DNA of 64,000 bases from the NCBI RefSeq assembly GCF_003344625.1, contig NZ_QPKJ02000006.1, forward strand, positions 1 through 64,000, read 5' to 3'. The position numbers were made by a program, and so were the translations under genes. Below the pieces are notes generated by a model. It was not told where the DNA came from. It did not search any database and saw nothing but the letters and a program-made list of their open reading frames with translations. Shown here in pieces: positions 26,164 to 35,152 of this stretch (its first letter is position 1; every line of letters begins with the position of its first letter). This DNA is from Solirubrobacter deserti. Its GTDB lineage: Bacteria; Actinomycetota; Thermoleophilia; Solirubrobacterales; Solirubrobacteraceae.

Positions 26164-27177
26164 CTAGAAGATCCGGCGCGTGATCCGCATGCTCCCGTAC
26201 TGGGTGCCGCGGGTGACGGCGGGACCGCCGCTGTAGGAGAAACGCACGCGGTAGGTGCCGCGCGCGAGCCGGAAACGCAGCTTGAGCACGCCCTGGCTGT
26301 TCACGCGCGCCTTGCCGAGCGTGCGGAAGCGCTTGCCCTTCTTGCCCTTGGCCACGGCGACGGTGACGCGGCCGCCGGCGATCGCCTTCTCGCGCACGGT
26401 GGCAGCCAGCTGGTAGCTCGGCCCGCGCGAGTCCGGGAACGAGACGCTCGAGATGTCGAACGGGGACTGCATGTTGATCGTGATCGGCGCGCTCCACGGG
26501 GTCGCAGCCCCGAGGTAGGTCGCGCGCGCGACCATCACGTAGGCGCCCGGCCCGTCGTAGGGCGAGAACGCGACCTTGCCCGTCGCGTCGTCCACGCGAG
26601 CCGGGTTGCTCGGGCCGGCGATCGCGCCGTCCGGGCCGATCGTGCCGCCCTTGGCGTAGCGGACCTCGTAGACCGACGTGCCGGGGTTGCCCGCGAAGTC
26701 GATCAGGTGCGTATTGGTCGTGAGGCTGTTCGCCGGGCGCAGCAGCAGCGGACCGCCGGGCTGGCCGAGCGAGACGCCGGCGTTGACCGACCAGCTGTAG
26801 GCGGTGCTCTTCGCCCCGCTGGTGCAGCGCGTGTCCGTGTAGGTGGACAGCGTCAACGTGTACGGGCCGTTGCCGGCGTACACGATGCGGCCGCTGTCCT
26901 TGCGGATCGTCGACCAGCAGTTGTCGGTGGAGATCGACGTGGCCGTGGTGCCCGAGGGCCCCGTGGCGATCCACTTGTACGACGCGCCGTCGCCCTGCGG
27001 CACGTCCAGCGCGACCGTCTGGTTGATGGTGCGCAGCGGCGTGGCCACCCCCGGGGTCAACGCCACCGGGTTGCCGTCGTCGCCCGTGACGGTCACCGTC
27101 GCCGCGCTCGCGCTCGCCGGCGCGAACAGCCCCAGAGCCACGGCGACCGTGGCGAGAGTCCTTCCCCCTACCTGCAC
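26164..27177 (-). CDS. Secreted Ig-like protein of unknown function
   Basis: 337 residues, GTG start after GGAGG, signal peptide ending in ASASA. The mature protein is beta-rich and looks like two or three Ig-like modules: a PKD-like first part (SYKWIATGPSGTTATSISTD), a middle part (TSVYEVRYAKGGTIGPD) and a basic C-terminal module (KGKKGKRFRTLGKARVNSQG, GTYRVRFSYSGG) of a kind frequent in exported proteins of this order. Convergent with the GH16 gene (8 bases apart). Confidence 0.7.
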   Translation of the reverse strand: MQVGGRTLATVAVALGLFAPASASAATVTVTGDDGNPVALTPGVATPLRTINQTVALDVPQGDGASYKWIATGPSGTTATSISTDNCWSTIRKDSGRIVYAGNGPYTLTLSTYTDTRCTSGAKSTAYSWSVNAGVSLGQPGGPLLLRPANSLTTNTHLIDFAGNPGTSVYEVRYAKGGTIGPDGAIAGPSNPARVDDATGKVAFSPYDGPGAYVMVARATYLGAATPWSAPITINMQSPFDISSVSFPDSRGPSYQLAATVREKAIAGGRVTVAVAKGKKGKRFRTLGKARVNSQGVLKLRFRLARGTYRVRFSYSGGPAVTRGTQYGSMRITRRIF

Positions 27178-27221
27178 GTACTGCCTCCTGCTGGATTTCT
27201 GACTTGTGAAGCCAGGGAATC

Positions 27222-27440
27222 CTAGGCGAGTGGACTCGACGGTCCGCCGGTTCTCGACTCGTCAGCGGTGAAGACGGCCAGCACCTGGCCGCCCAGCGCG
27301 TTGACGCGATGGCCGAGATCGATCAGGTCGAACGGGCCCGAGACCACGGAAACATCGCCGGTCCGGACGATGATCGACTCAGGGAAGGCGATCGGGACGA
27401 TGTACGGCGGGAGGCCAGAAACGTGCACCTCGTACTGCAT
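27222..27440 (-). CDS. Small hypothetical protein
   Basis: 72 residues from ATG 27440; a TTG at 27503 would add 21 residues. The composition (EVHVSGLPPYIVPIAFPESIIVRTGDVSVVSGPFDLIDLG) is protein-like and all-beta, suggesting a small barrel, but no family is recognised. The ribosome binding site is weak at either start. Confidence 0.45.
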   Translation of the reverse strand: MQYEVHVSGLPPYIVPIAFPESIIVRTGDVSVVSGPFDLIDLGHRVNALGGQVLAVFTADESRTGGPSSPLA

Positions 27441-27521
27441 TCGGAGCCGTACATGTCCCGACCTCCGAGCCGGGAAACCGACCAACCTTCCCTGAGCGAT
27501 CAAAAGCTCACGCGGGGTCTG

Positions 27522-28988
27522 TCATCCAGAAGACCGCGCGCCGAACTCCTCGACGCCGATCACGGGCCGCAGGCCGCGTTCCAGCGCGCGATCGGCGAAC
27601 GCGTGGCGCAGGACGTCGCGCTCGAGCGCGTTGCCCAGCGCGGCCATGATCATCCCCTGGTCCAACGACAGGTACGAGTTCGAGACCACCCCGCTGTCGA
27701 CGTTGACGGCGTCGCGGAAGCCCCACTTCGTGTACAGGCCCGGGAAGTCCCGCTGCAGCTTCGTCAGGTTGCGCAGCGTCGCCTCGGGCGCGTAGCGCAG
27801 GCCGAGGAAGGCGGCGTGCGGCGTGACGACGCCGTTGGTGTAGGCGGATTGCGGCGGGTCCGGGAGGGCCGGCCGGTCAGGGCAGCCCGGGAAGCCGCGG
27901 TCGATCAGCGTGCGGTCGTTGTTGGACGGGTTGCCGTTCGGGTCCATGCCGGTGCCGTCGACGCCGTAGACCGAGTAGCCGCCCTCAGGCACGTTCGACG
28001 GCGAAAAGCCCCAGTAGCCGTAGCCGGCCTCCACGAGCCCGTGGTGGATCTGCGCGCGCACCGTCAGCGGGTGGTTGACGCCCCAGGAGCGCGGCGCCCA
28101 CTGGGCCTCGGGCACGAACAGGTCAGGCATCAGCGCCTCGAACATCGATCCGCCCCACGACGGCGTCACGAGCGTCCCGGCGTACGGGTACGCACCCTCG
28201 AACACGTCCACGCCGTAGTACTTGCGCCACTTGCCGATCGGCTTGGTCTCCTGCCAGCTCCACTCGCAGGTGTCGGGGAACGTGCGCCACGTCCCGTAGT
28301 AGCTCTTGGCCGGCAGCTGACCGCGCACGATCCCGATGTACGTGGCGATGCGGCTCTCGCTGACCACGGTGTCGTAGCAGCACGGCGCCGCGCCGGTGTC
28401 CGGCTCGATGTGGAACAGGATCCGGTTGACGTCGGCCCGGTAGTAGACGCCGAAGTTCATCGACTCGTAGAGCGCGCCCGCACGCCGTGACAACTGCGGG
28501 ACGGCGTTCTGCACGATCCGCAGCCCGACGGCGAGCCAGCCGTTGTCGACCGAGGACAGGATCGGGTTCCGCGGCTCCCCGGAAGGCGGCCAGACCGTCA
28601 GCTTGGCCCCCGTCCGGTGGTCGTACCAGTTGTAGAACTGGCCGCCGGTCCCGCGCTCCATGACCTCGAGCGTCGAGAGCGTCCGGTCGAGCCGGCGCAC
28701 GAGCTCGCGCTTGTGGATGAACCCGAGCCGCTCGGCGACGATCGCGCTCCACATGTAGGCGCCGATGTTGGTCGTGCTCGTCTGGACGCTGCGCGAGCCG
28801 TCGGCCTCCAGGATGTCGGCCGGCAGCCCGGACCGCTCGTCGGTCATCGCGACGAACGAGGACCACGTCGTGCGCGCGTACTCACGCAGTTGCCGATCAC
28901 CACCCCCGTGGCGACCGTCCGCGGCGGCCTGGCCCGCCGGCACCAGCACGAAGGCCGCTACGAGCGCGACCACGAATTTGCTTCGCAT
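27522..28988 (-). CDS. Secreted glucoamylase-like (PF10091/GH144-type) glycosidase
   Basis: 488 residues with a signal peptide (MRSKFVVALVAAFVLVPAGQAAA) and an (alpha/alpha)6 barrel. Family sequence: NIGAYMWSAIVAERLGFI, YNWYDHRTG, SVDNGWLAVGLRIVQN, MNFGVYYR, TPSWGGSMFEALMPDLFVPE, HHGLVEAGYGYWGFSPS, GVVTPHAAFLGL, VDSGVVSNSYLSLDQGMIMAALGN. The relatives include endo-beta-1,2-glucanases (GH144) and uncharacterised glucoamylase-like enzymes, so hydrolysis of a beta-glucan outside the cell is likely. ATG after GGGGGAG. Confidence 0.87.
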   Translation of the reverse strand: MRSKFVVALVAAFVLVPAGQAAADGRHGGGDRQLREYARTTWSSFVAMTDERSGLPADILEADGSRSVQTSTTNIGAYMWSAIVAERLGFIHKRELVRRLDRTLSTLEVMERGTGGQFYNWYDHRTGAKLTVWPPSGEPRNPILSSVDNGWLAVGLRIVQNAVPQLSRRAGALYESMNFGVYYRADVNRILFHIEPDTGAAPCCYDTVVSESRIATYIGIVRGQLPAKSYYGTWRTFPDTCEWSWQETKPIGKWRKYYGVDVFEGAYPYAGTLVTPSWGGSMFEALMPDLFVPEAQWAPRSWGVNHPLTVRAQIHHGLVEAGYGYWGFSPSNVPEGGYSVYGVDGTGMDPNGNPSNNDRTLIDRGFPGCPDRPALPDPPQSAYTNGVVTPHAAFLGLRYAPEATLRNLTKLQRDFPGLYTKWGFRDAVNVDSGVVSNSYLSLDQGMIMAALGNALERDVLRHAFADRALERGLRPVIGVEEFGARSSG

Positions 28989-29037
28989 GAGCTCCCCCTG
29001 AGAGTCGGACGAGGCCACATGTACCCCGATCCCGGGT

Positions 29038-29658
29038 ATGCGCACTTCAACGATGCCCGCGCCGCATCTCCGTTGGCAAGCACTCGAGGTCGACAAGGAC
29101 GCCCACGCCGCGCTCAACGGCCACCGGCCGCGGGTGCTGTGGCTCACCGGGTTGTCCGGCGCGGGCAAGTCGACGATCGCGAACCGGCTGGAACACGAGC
29201 TGTTCGCCGCCGGCGTGCACACGTGCGTGCTCGACGGCGACAACGTGCGCCACGGCCTGTGCGGCGACCTCGGGTTCAGCGACGCGGATCGCGACGAGAA
29301 CATCCGCCGCGTCGCTGAGGTCGCGAAGCTGATGGTCGAGAGCGGCCTGGTCGTGATCGTCGCGTTCATCTCCCCGTTCCGAGCCGAGCGCGAGGCCGCC
29401 CGCGCGCTGTTCGAACCGGACGAGTTCGTCGAGGTCTTCGTCGACGCGCCGCTGGACGTGGCCGAGGCGCGCGACCCGAAAGGGCTCTACCGCAAGGCGC
29501 GCGCCGGCGAGCTGAATGGCTTCACCGGCATCGACGCGCCGTACGAGCCACCGCAAGCGCCCGAGCTGCGCGTGGACACGGCGCGGCTGAGCCCTGAGGC
29601 CGCCGCCCAGGTGATCCTCGACCACCTGGCGCGGACCGGCCTCTACGCGGCGCGGTAG
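29038..29658 (+). CDS. cysC: Adenylylsulfate (APS) kinase
   Basis: 206 residues; phosphorylates APS to PAPS, the activated sulfate donor. Walker [10 protein letters not shown] at 38-46, the APS-binding [39 protein letters not shown], and the [19 protein letters not shown] loop are all present and unmodified. There is no CysN/CysD sulfurylase in the window, so it is an orphan in this region. An ATG at 29053 is an alternative start. Its end overlaps a PAPS-dependent sulfotransferase gene in convergent orientation. Confidence 0.93.
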   Translation: MRTSTMPAPHLRWQALEVDKDAHAALNGHRPRVLWLTGLSGAGKSTIANRLEHELFAAGVHTCVLDGDNVRHGLCGDLGFSDADRDENIRRVAEVAKLMVESGLVVIVAFISPFRAEREAARALFEPDEFVEVFVDAPLDVAEARDPKGLYRKARAGELNGFTGIDAPYEPPQAPELRVDTARLSPEAAAQVILDHLARTGLYAAR

Positions 29659-30320
29659 TCCCGGATCGCGTCCAGCGCCCCGTCGACGAGCATGTCGCCG
29701 AAGGACTCGCTGTCGTTGACGTGTGGGAACGGCGCGTCGGGCACCGGCACCTCCAGGAACGCGCACAGCGGCTCCCAGCCGTCCTTGGGCAACCACACGA
29801 GCAGCCGGTCGGCGGGCACCAGGCGCCGCATGTCCTGCGTGTAGCGCTCACACGCGGCGGCCATCTCCTCGTCGCTGGAGTCCTGGGTCATCAGCTCGCT
29901 GCGCGCCCACATCTCGCGCATCGTGTCCGAGTACTCGGCCCACAGCGGGTCCACCTTCGTGCGCGCCCGCGCCATCAGGCCGACGAGGTCCTCGCCGTAA
30001 AGCGCCTGCCAGATCGTCGCGCGCATACTCTTGGCCCACGCCGCGCCGTCGCGGGCGCTCAGCAGCACCTTCGCGTCCGGGAAGTCCTCCATCAGCTCGT
30101 GCGTGAAGTACGAGCCTGGCCAGTCCACGGTCGCCGGGAACTCCCGCAGGATCTCCGACGCGCGCAGCTCACCGTCCAGTGCCGCGCGCCAGCGCCGCGC
30201 GACGGGCAGGTCCGCGAACACGCTGACCATGTGGTAACACGGCGCGAACCCGAGCATCTCGAGCGCGACCTTCTGCGACAGCGTGCCGGTGCGCGGCAGT
30301 CCGGCTCCGATGACCTTCAT
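29643..30320 (-). CDS. Sulfotransferase family protein
   Basis: 225 residues with the PAPS-binding P-loop [11 protein letters not shown] at 5-15, and the 3'-phosphate region [20 protein letters not shown]. The rest ([40 protein letters not shown]) matches the bacterial and eukaryotic single-domain sulfotransferase-like family (Sulfotransfer_4). Acceptor unknown. ATG at 30320 is preferred over upstream frame because the strand before the P-loop begins there. Shares 16 bases with cysC tail to tail. Confidence 0.87.
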   Translation of the reverse strand: MKVIGAGLPRTGTLSQKVALEMLGFAPCYHMVSVFADLPVARRWRAALDGELRASEILREFPATVDWPGSYFTHELMEDFPDAKVLLSARDGAAWAKSMRATIWQALYGEDLVGLMARARTKVDPLWAEYSDTMREMWARSELMTQDSSDEEMAAACERYTQDMRRLVPADRLLVWLPKDGWEPLCAFLEVPVPDAPFPHVNDSESFGDMLVDGALDAIRDYRAA

Positions 30321-30468
30321 GTCGCGGACCTTACTCGGACACCCAAAAGGTCCTAAACCCAGTCGGGTATTTGACATTCGTCTGGGACGCGAGTAAGGAT
30401 GAGACGCGTGTTAGAGGGCGGCGGTTGCGCCCTTTCTCCGGTCCATCCCAGTGGAGGTCCTCCTCTCA

Positions 30469-33246
30469 GTGCCCCATGTCATGCCCGTGCGGCTCGCGAA
30501 GGCCGCGGCTGCCGTCGCCGCCGCAGCCTCGCTGCTGCTCGCGCCGGCCGCCGCCTCGGCCGCGTGGCCGCAGCAGAACGTGCTGCCGGTCTATCCGGAC
30601 AATCCGAACGACGCCTCGATCCCGATCGGCGTCATCCCGTACGACGAGATCGCCCCGAAGCTGAACGCTCTTCAGGCCGCCAGCAACCGCGTGTCGGCGC
30701 GAGTAGCGGGCAAGTCCTCCGGTGGCCGCGACCTCTACGTCGTCACGGTCACGTGGCCGGAGACCGACGCCGAGTCTGCGCAGCAGGAGGCGTGGAAGGA
30801 CAAGATCGAGGACGACCCGGTCGCCGCGCGCACCGACGAGGCGCTGCTCGCGGGCTACAAGACGCCGCTGTTCGTCAACGGCAACATCCACGGCAACGAG
30901 TGGGAGGGCACCGACGCCATCCTGCGCGTGATCGAGAAGTGGGCGACGGCCACCGACGCCGCCACCGAGACGCTGCTCAAGCGCAACCGGATCACGCTCA
31001 ACGTCACGTCCAACCCGGACGGCCGCGTGCTCGGCACGCGCCCGAACGAGGCGGGCTACGACCTCAACCGCGACCTGACGATCATCTCGCAGCCGGAGTC
31101 GCGCCTGATCCGCGACCTGACGGTGCAGACGCAGTCGCTGTTCCTGCTCGACCTGCACGGCTACGTCTCCCCGACGCTGCTGTGGCCGAGCACGCCGCCG
31201 CACAACCCGAACAACGACTACGACCTCTACATCAAGCACGGCCTGCCCGCCGCGCTGGACATGGAGCAGGGCCTCAAGGACCTCGGCTACCCCGAGACCC
31301 AGCGCGCCCGCATCCCGTTCCGTGACGACGAGGCCGGCGTGTGGGACGACTACCCGCCGATCTACGTGCCGTCGTTCGCGCTCTACCAGGGCACGATCCC
31401 GTACACGATCGAGGCGCCGCTGAACCCGCGCGGCGGCAGCCTCTCGCTCGAGGAGCGCAAGCGCCGCTCGGGCATCAACACCGACGTGCACGAGGTCGCC
31501 ATCAACAAGGCGCTCGCGTACATGCAGACCAACCGCAACCAGCTGATCTTCGACCAGGCGGAGCTGTTCCGCCGCGGCTGGGCGGGCGAGCCGACCAAGG
31601 ACATCCCGGACAACTTCGTCCCGGGCTGGGGTCCGGAGGACAACTACAAGACGACGTTCCCGCGCTCGTACGTGATCCCGGTCGGCGCGGGCCAGCGCTC
31701 CAACGCGGCCGCCAAGCGCCTCGTCGACCTGATCATCGAGAGCAACGGCCGCGTCACGCAGGCCAAGGCCGCGTTCACCGCCGGCGGCAAGTCCTACGCC
31801 GCGGGCTCCTACGTGATCGACATGCACCAGCCGCTGCGCGGCATCGTGAACACGCTGCTGGAGCCGGGTCTGGACATCACCGACCGCGTCGACGACCTCT
31901 ACGCCGGCCCGGCCGGCTGGAGCCACGCGCTGACGTGGGGCGCGACCGTCGACACGCTCACCAGCGAGCTGCCGACCGTCCAGACCGAGCGCATCTTCTC
32001 GGCCCCGGCCGTGTCGTCGGTCCCGACCGCGCAGACGAACCTCGTGCTCGACCCGCGCGACGCGCAGGACCTGCTCGCGATCAACGCGCTACTGGCCAAA
32101 GGCATCAAGCTCACGCGCCTGAGCGACGGTTCCGTGCTGATCCCGGCGAGCGCCCGCGCCGACGCGCTCGAGGAGGCGCAGACGCGCGGCCTCACGCTCA
32201 CGTCCGCGCCCGCCTCGTTCGCGGGCGCGACGCTCGAGGACAAGATCGTCGTCGCCTACAACGGCGGCGCCGAGGTGCGTGACGTGCTCAAGGCCCTCGG
32301 CTTCGAGGCCAAGGCCTTCACGGCCGCGACCCTGGGCACGACGCTGACCGACGACGTCGACGTGCTCGTCGTCCGCGACACACTCGACCCGGCCGCGCTC
32401 ACCGGAGCGAACAAGGCCGCCTACGACGCGTTCATCGCGCGCGACGGCGGCGTCGTCGGCCTCGGCGACCGCGCCGCGACGTACACCACCAACGCGGGCC
32501 TGCTGACCGCGACCGGCCAGGCGGGCGCGAGCCTCACGTCGGGTGTTGCCAACGTGGTCAACCATGGCGGCCCGGTGGTCAACAGCGCCCAGTCGACCGC
32601 GTGGATCTTCCAGCCCTCGTGGTACTCGAACCTCGGCCCGAACGCCGTCGTCGAGCAGTCGTTCGCCGCCGACCCGCTGCTCGCGGGCTGGTGGCCGGTG
32701 GACGGCAACCAGGGTCAGACCAACGCGGCCGGCAAGGCGAGCGTCGTGCGCGGCGTGTCCGCGGGCGGCAACGGCGTGGTCCTGATCGGCACGAGCGTCG
32801 TCACGCGCCTCCACGCCAAGGGCCTGAACGCGACGTTCGGCCGCGCGATCCTGTTCGCCGCCGATCCGGTCTCGAAGACCAGCGTCCCCGGCACGGTCGG
32901 CGGCACCGTCCCGGCGACGCTGTCGCTCGCGCTCGGCGCTCCGGCGGCGTTCCAGCCGTTCATCCCGGGCGTGCTGCAGGACTACACGGCCGAGACGACC
33001 GCCAAGGTCATCTCGACCGCGGGCAACGCGACGCTCTCCGTGAGCGAGCCGGGCCACCTGACCAACGGCGCGTTCCAGCTCGCCGAGCCGCTGCGCGTCG
33101 AGTTCTCGAAGTCGACGTGGGACGGCCCCGTCTCCAACGACGAGGTGGACGTCGCGTTCAAGCAGCTGATCAAGGCGAACGACCCGCTCCGCACGGGCAC
33201 GTACTCCAAGACGCTGACCTTCACGCTCAGCACCACCCAGCCGTAG
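30469..33246 (+). CDS. Secreted M14 zinc carboxypeptidase-like protein with C-terminal shared domain
   Basis: About 925 residues with an Ala-rich signal peptide. The M14 fold fills about 45-400: zinc ligands His141 and Glu144 in HGNEWEG, His230 in LDLHGY, the NPDGR and DLNRD substrate motifs, and Glu315 in YTIEAP as likely general base. From about 540 to 790 a class I glutamine amidotransferase-like fold may follow (DVDVLVVRDTLDP). The last 120 residues match the GH67 protein's end. Starts possible at GTG 30469 (GGAGG 11 bases upstream) or ATG 30481; 30469 taken. It acts outside the cell on unknown peptides or amide-linked envelope material. Confidence 0.85.
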   Translation: MPHVMPVRLAKAAAAVAAAASLLLAPAAASAAWPQQNVLPVYPDNPNDASIPIGVIPYDEIAPKLNALQAASNRVSARVAGKSSGGRDLYVVTVTWPETDAESAQQEAWKDKIEDDPVAARTDEALLAGYKTPLFVNGNIHGNEWEGTDAILRVIEKWATATDAATETLLKRNRITLNVTSNPDGRVLGTRPNEAGYDLNRDLTIISQPESRLIRDLTVQTQSLFLLDLHGYVSPTLLWPSTPPHNPNNDYDLYIKHGLPAALDMEQGLKDLGYPETQRARIPFRDDEAGVWDDYPPIYVPSFALYQGTIPYTIEAPLNPRGGSLSLEERKRRSGINTDVHEVAINKALAYMQTNRNQLIFDQAELFRRGWAGEPTKDIPDNFVPGWGPEDNYKTTFPRSYVIPVGAGQRSNAAAKRLVDLIIESNGRVTQAKAAFTAGGKSYAAGSYVIDMHQPLRGIVNTLLEPGLDITDRVDDLYAGPAGWSHALTWGATVDTLTSELPTVQTERIFSAPAVSSVPTAQTNLVLDPRDAQDLLAINALLAKGIKLTRLSDGSVLIPASARADALEEAQTRGLTLTSAPASFAGATLEDKIVVAYNGGAEVRDVLKALGFEAKAFTAATLGTTLTDDVDVLVVRDTLDPAALTGANKAAYDAFIARDGGVVGLGDRAATYTTNAGLLTATGQAGASLTSGVANVVNHGGPVVNSAQSTAWIFQPSWYSNLGPNAVVEQSFAADPLLAGWWPVDGNQGQTNAAGKASVVRGVSAGGNGVVLIGTSVVTRLHAKGLNATFGRAILFAADPVSKTSVPGTVGGTVPATLSLALGAPAAFQPFIPGVLQDYTAETTAKVISTAGNATLSVSEPGHLTNGAFQLAEPLRVEFSKSTWDGPVSNDEVDVAFKQLIKANDPLRTGTYSKTLTFTLSTTQP

Positions 33247-33259
33247 TTCGCATGTAGGT

Positions 33260-33289
33260 GGGCGGCGATCCGTCACAGGATCGCCGCCC
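33260..33289 (+). terminator. Terminator hairpin after the M14 gene
   Basis: GGGCGGCGATCC (33260-33271) pairs perfectly with GGATCGCCGCCC (33278-33289) across the loop GTCACA. It starts 13 bases after the stop codon. The 12-bp GC stem without U tract is the usual terminator form in this kind of genome. It separates the peptidase from the sigma gene 20 bases downstream. Confidence 0.75.
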
Positions 33290-33308
33290 CCGCGCACTCT
33301 GGGGGTGG

Positions 33309-33878
33309 ATGCCGGACGACACGACACCCCTCGGCGCGCCGCTGACGACGCCCGACGGCTTCGTCGCCCTCTACCGCCGCGAGGCGGAGCTCGTCCTGCG
33401 CTTCTGCACCCGCCGGGTGCTCGACGCCGAGACCGGCGTGGACCTGTGCGCCGAGACGTTCGCCCAGGCGTTCCGCTCGCGGCGCTCGTTCCGCGGCGCG
33501 ACGCAGGCCGAGGCGCGCGCGTGGTTGCTCACGATCGCCCGCCGCCAGGTCGCCCGCTACCTGAAGAGGGGCGCGTTGGACCGCCGTGCGCGCGAGGCGC
33601 TCGGGATCGTCACGCCCGTGCTGCAGGAGGGCGAGGCGGAGGAGATCGAGCGGCTCGCCGGGCTCGCGCCGCTGCGGGCGGCGCTGGCCGAGGAGCTGGC
33701 TCGGCTGGGCGGCGACCAGCGCGAGGCGCTGCGCCTGCGCGTGGTCGAGGAGCAGCCGTACCCCGAGGTGGCACGGTCGCTCGGCGTGACGGAGGCGACG
33801 GCACGAGCGCGGGTGTCACGCGGGCTGCGGACGCTCGCCGCGTCGTTGGAACTGCGATGGGAGGGCGAGCGCCCATGA
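33309..33878 (+). CDS. ECF sigma factor
   Basis: 189 residues: region 2 at about 15-80 (FVALYRREAELVLRFCTRRVLDAETGVDLCAETFAQAF, ARAWLLTIARRQVARYL) and region 4 at about 115-175 (ALRLRVVEEQPYPEVARSLGVTEATARARVSRGLRTLA). No C-terminal extension. The ATG at 33309 lies 20 bases after a terminator stem with GGGGGTGG before it, so the leader is short. The stop overlaps the start of the next gene (ATGA), whose product is the likely anti-sigma factor. Signal unknown. Confidence 0.87.
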   Translation: MPDDTTPLGAPLTTPDGFVALYRREAELVLRFCTRRVLDAETGVDLCAETFAQAFRSRRSFRGATQAEARAWLLTIARRQVARYLKRGALDRRAREALGIVTPVLQEGEAEEIERLAGLAPLRAALAEELARLGGDQREALRLRVVEEQPYPEVARSLGVTEATARARVSRGLRTLAASLELRWEGERP

Positions 33879-35152
33879 GGATCCTCGACGAGCTGGAACG
33901 CGAGATCGAGCGGGTGGCGCACGCGGCGGGAGAAGCGCGGCCGCGCCGCCGCTGGTGGCGTTCGGGCGCGCTGCTCGTGCTGGCGCCGCTGCTGGCCGGC
34001 ACCGTCGCGGTGGCGGCGACGACCGGGATCCTGTCCGGCGAGCCGGTCTCCAGCGACCCGCACGCGCCGCGGGACCCGAACGCCGGGATCGGCGTCAACG
34101 CCGGTCCGGGCAAGCTGCTGGCGGTCCGCGCCGCCGATCCGGCCGGCGGCCCGGAGTGGGGCCTGCGACTGGTCAAGACCTCGCGCGGGCTGGGCTGCCT
34201 GCAGGTCGGCCGCGTCGTCGACGGTCGGCTCGGACGCCTCGGGCAGGACGGCGCGTTCGGCAACGACGGCAAGTTCCACGAGCTCGGCCCCGAGATCCTG
34301 GAGACCTCCAGCGAGTGCCAGCAGCCCGACGGCGCCGGGAACGTCTTCTTCGCGATGACGTCGATCGGGCAGCCGGCCAGCGCCGACCCCGCGAGCTGCG
34401 CCGTCCGCCCGCGCGGCGAGGACAAGCGCCCGGCGTGTCCGCGCGGCTCGCTGCGCGACGTCTTCTACGGCCTGCTCGGGCCGGAGGCGGCGGCGATCAC
34501 CTACCGCGAGGGTGGGAAGACCGTGCGCCAGGCGGTCGAGCGCCCCGCCGGCGCCTACCTCGTCGTGCGCGCCACCGACCCGGACCGCCGCGACGTCGGC
34601 TGGTGGTCCCCCAGCGTCACCCCGAGCTGGGTCGAGTCGATCGAGTTCCGCGACGGCACCGTCTGCCGCCCCGACGAGCGGCCGCGCCGCCACGGCCGCC
34701 ACGAGTGCCCGCTCAAGGGCTACGTGAAGCCGCGGCTCGACATCGCCACGCGCGCCGAGCTCGCCACCCCGATCACCGTCCGCGTGGGCACCGCGCGCGA
34801 GAAGCCCTACCCCGAGATGGACCGCAAGTCGCTGGAGCGCATGGAGTGGCAGCGTCGCGTCACGATCAGCTTCCGCGCCCGCCGCGCCGCAGACGCCCGG
34901 TCCTTCTACAAGCTGACCGCCGAGATCCCGGGCCGTCCCCCGAACTGCGGCGTCGGCCTCGGCAGCCCGATCGCGCGCGACATCGCCGCCGGCGAGACGG
35001 TCACCGAGACCCTGTGGGTCGCGCACCGCTGCTCGGGCACGATGACGATCCGCATCGGCTACGAGCAGCAGACCGCTCCGTCCCAGATGCCGTTCCACGG
35101 CGACGGGCCGCCCAACGCGAAGGTCGGGACGGCCCGCGTGCGGATCCCCTAG
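33875..35152 (+). CDS. Single-span membrane protein, probable anti-sigma factor
   Basis: 425 residues. A basic cytoplasmic segment of about 38 residues (ELEREIERVAHAAGEARPRRRWW) is followed by one membrane span (GALLVLAPLLAGTVAVAATTG) and a 365-residue exterior domain with several Cys (LGCLQVGR, SSECQQPDG, CAVRPRG, CPRGSLRD, CRPDERP). Coupling to an ECF sigma gene by ATGA and the topology argue for an anti-sigma factor sensing envelope conditions. The cytoplasmic part is shorter than a classic zinc-finger or ASD domain, so this is inference. Convergent with, and overlapping by 4 bases, the giant operon. Confidence 0.7.
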   Translation: MRILDELEREIERVAHAAGEARPRRRWWRSGALLVLAPLLAGTVAVAATTGILSGEPVSSDPHAPRDPNAGIGVNAGPGKLLAVRAADPAGGPEWGLRLVKTSRGLGCLQVGRVVDGRLGRLGQDGAFGNDGKFHELGPEILETSSECQQPDGAGNVFFAMTSIGQPASADPASCAVRPRGEDKRPACPRGSLRDVFYGLLGPEAAAITYREGGKTVRQAVERPAGAYLVVRATDPDRRDVGWWSPSVTPSWVESIEFRDGTVCRPDERPRRHGRHECPLKGYVKPRLDIATRAELATPITVRVGTAREKPYPEMDRKSLERMEWQRRVTISFRARRAADARSFYKLTAEIPGRPPNCGVGLGSPIARDIAAGETVTETLWVAHRCSGTMTIRIGYEQQTAPSQMPFHGDGPPNAKVGTARVRIP

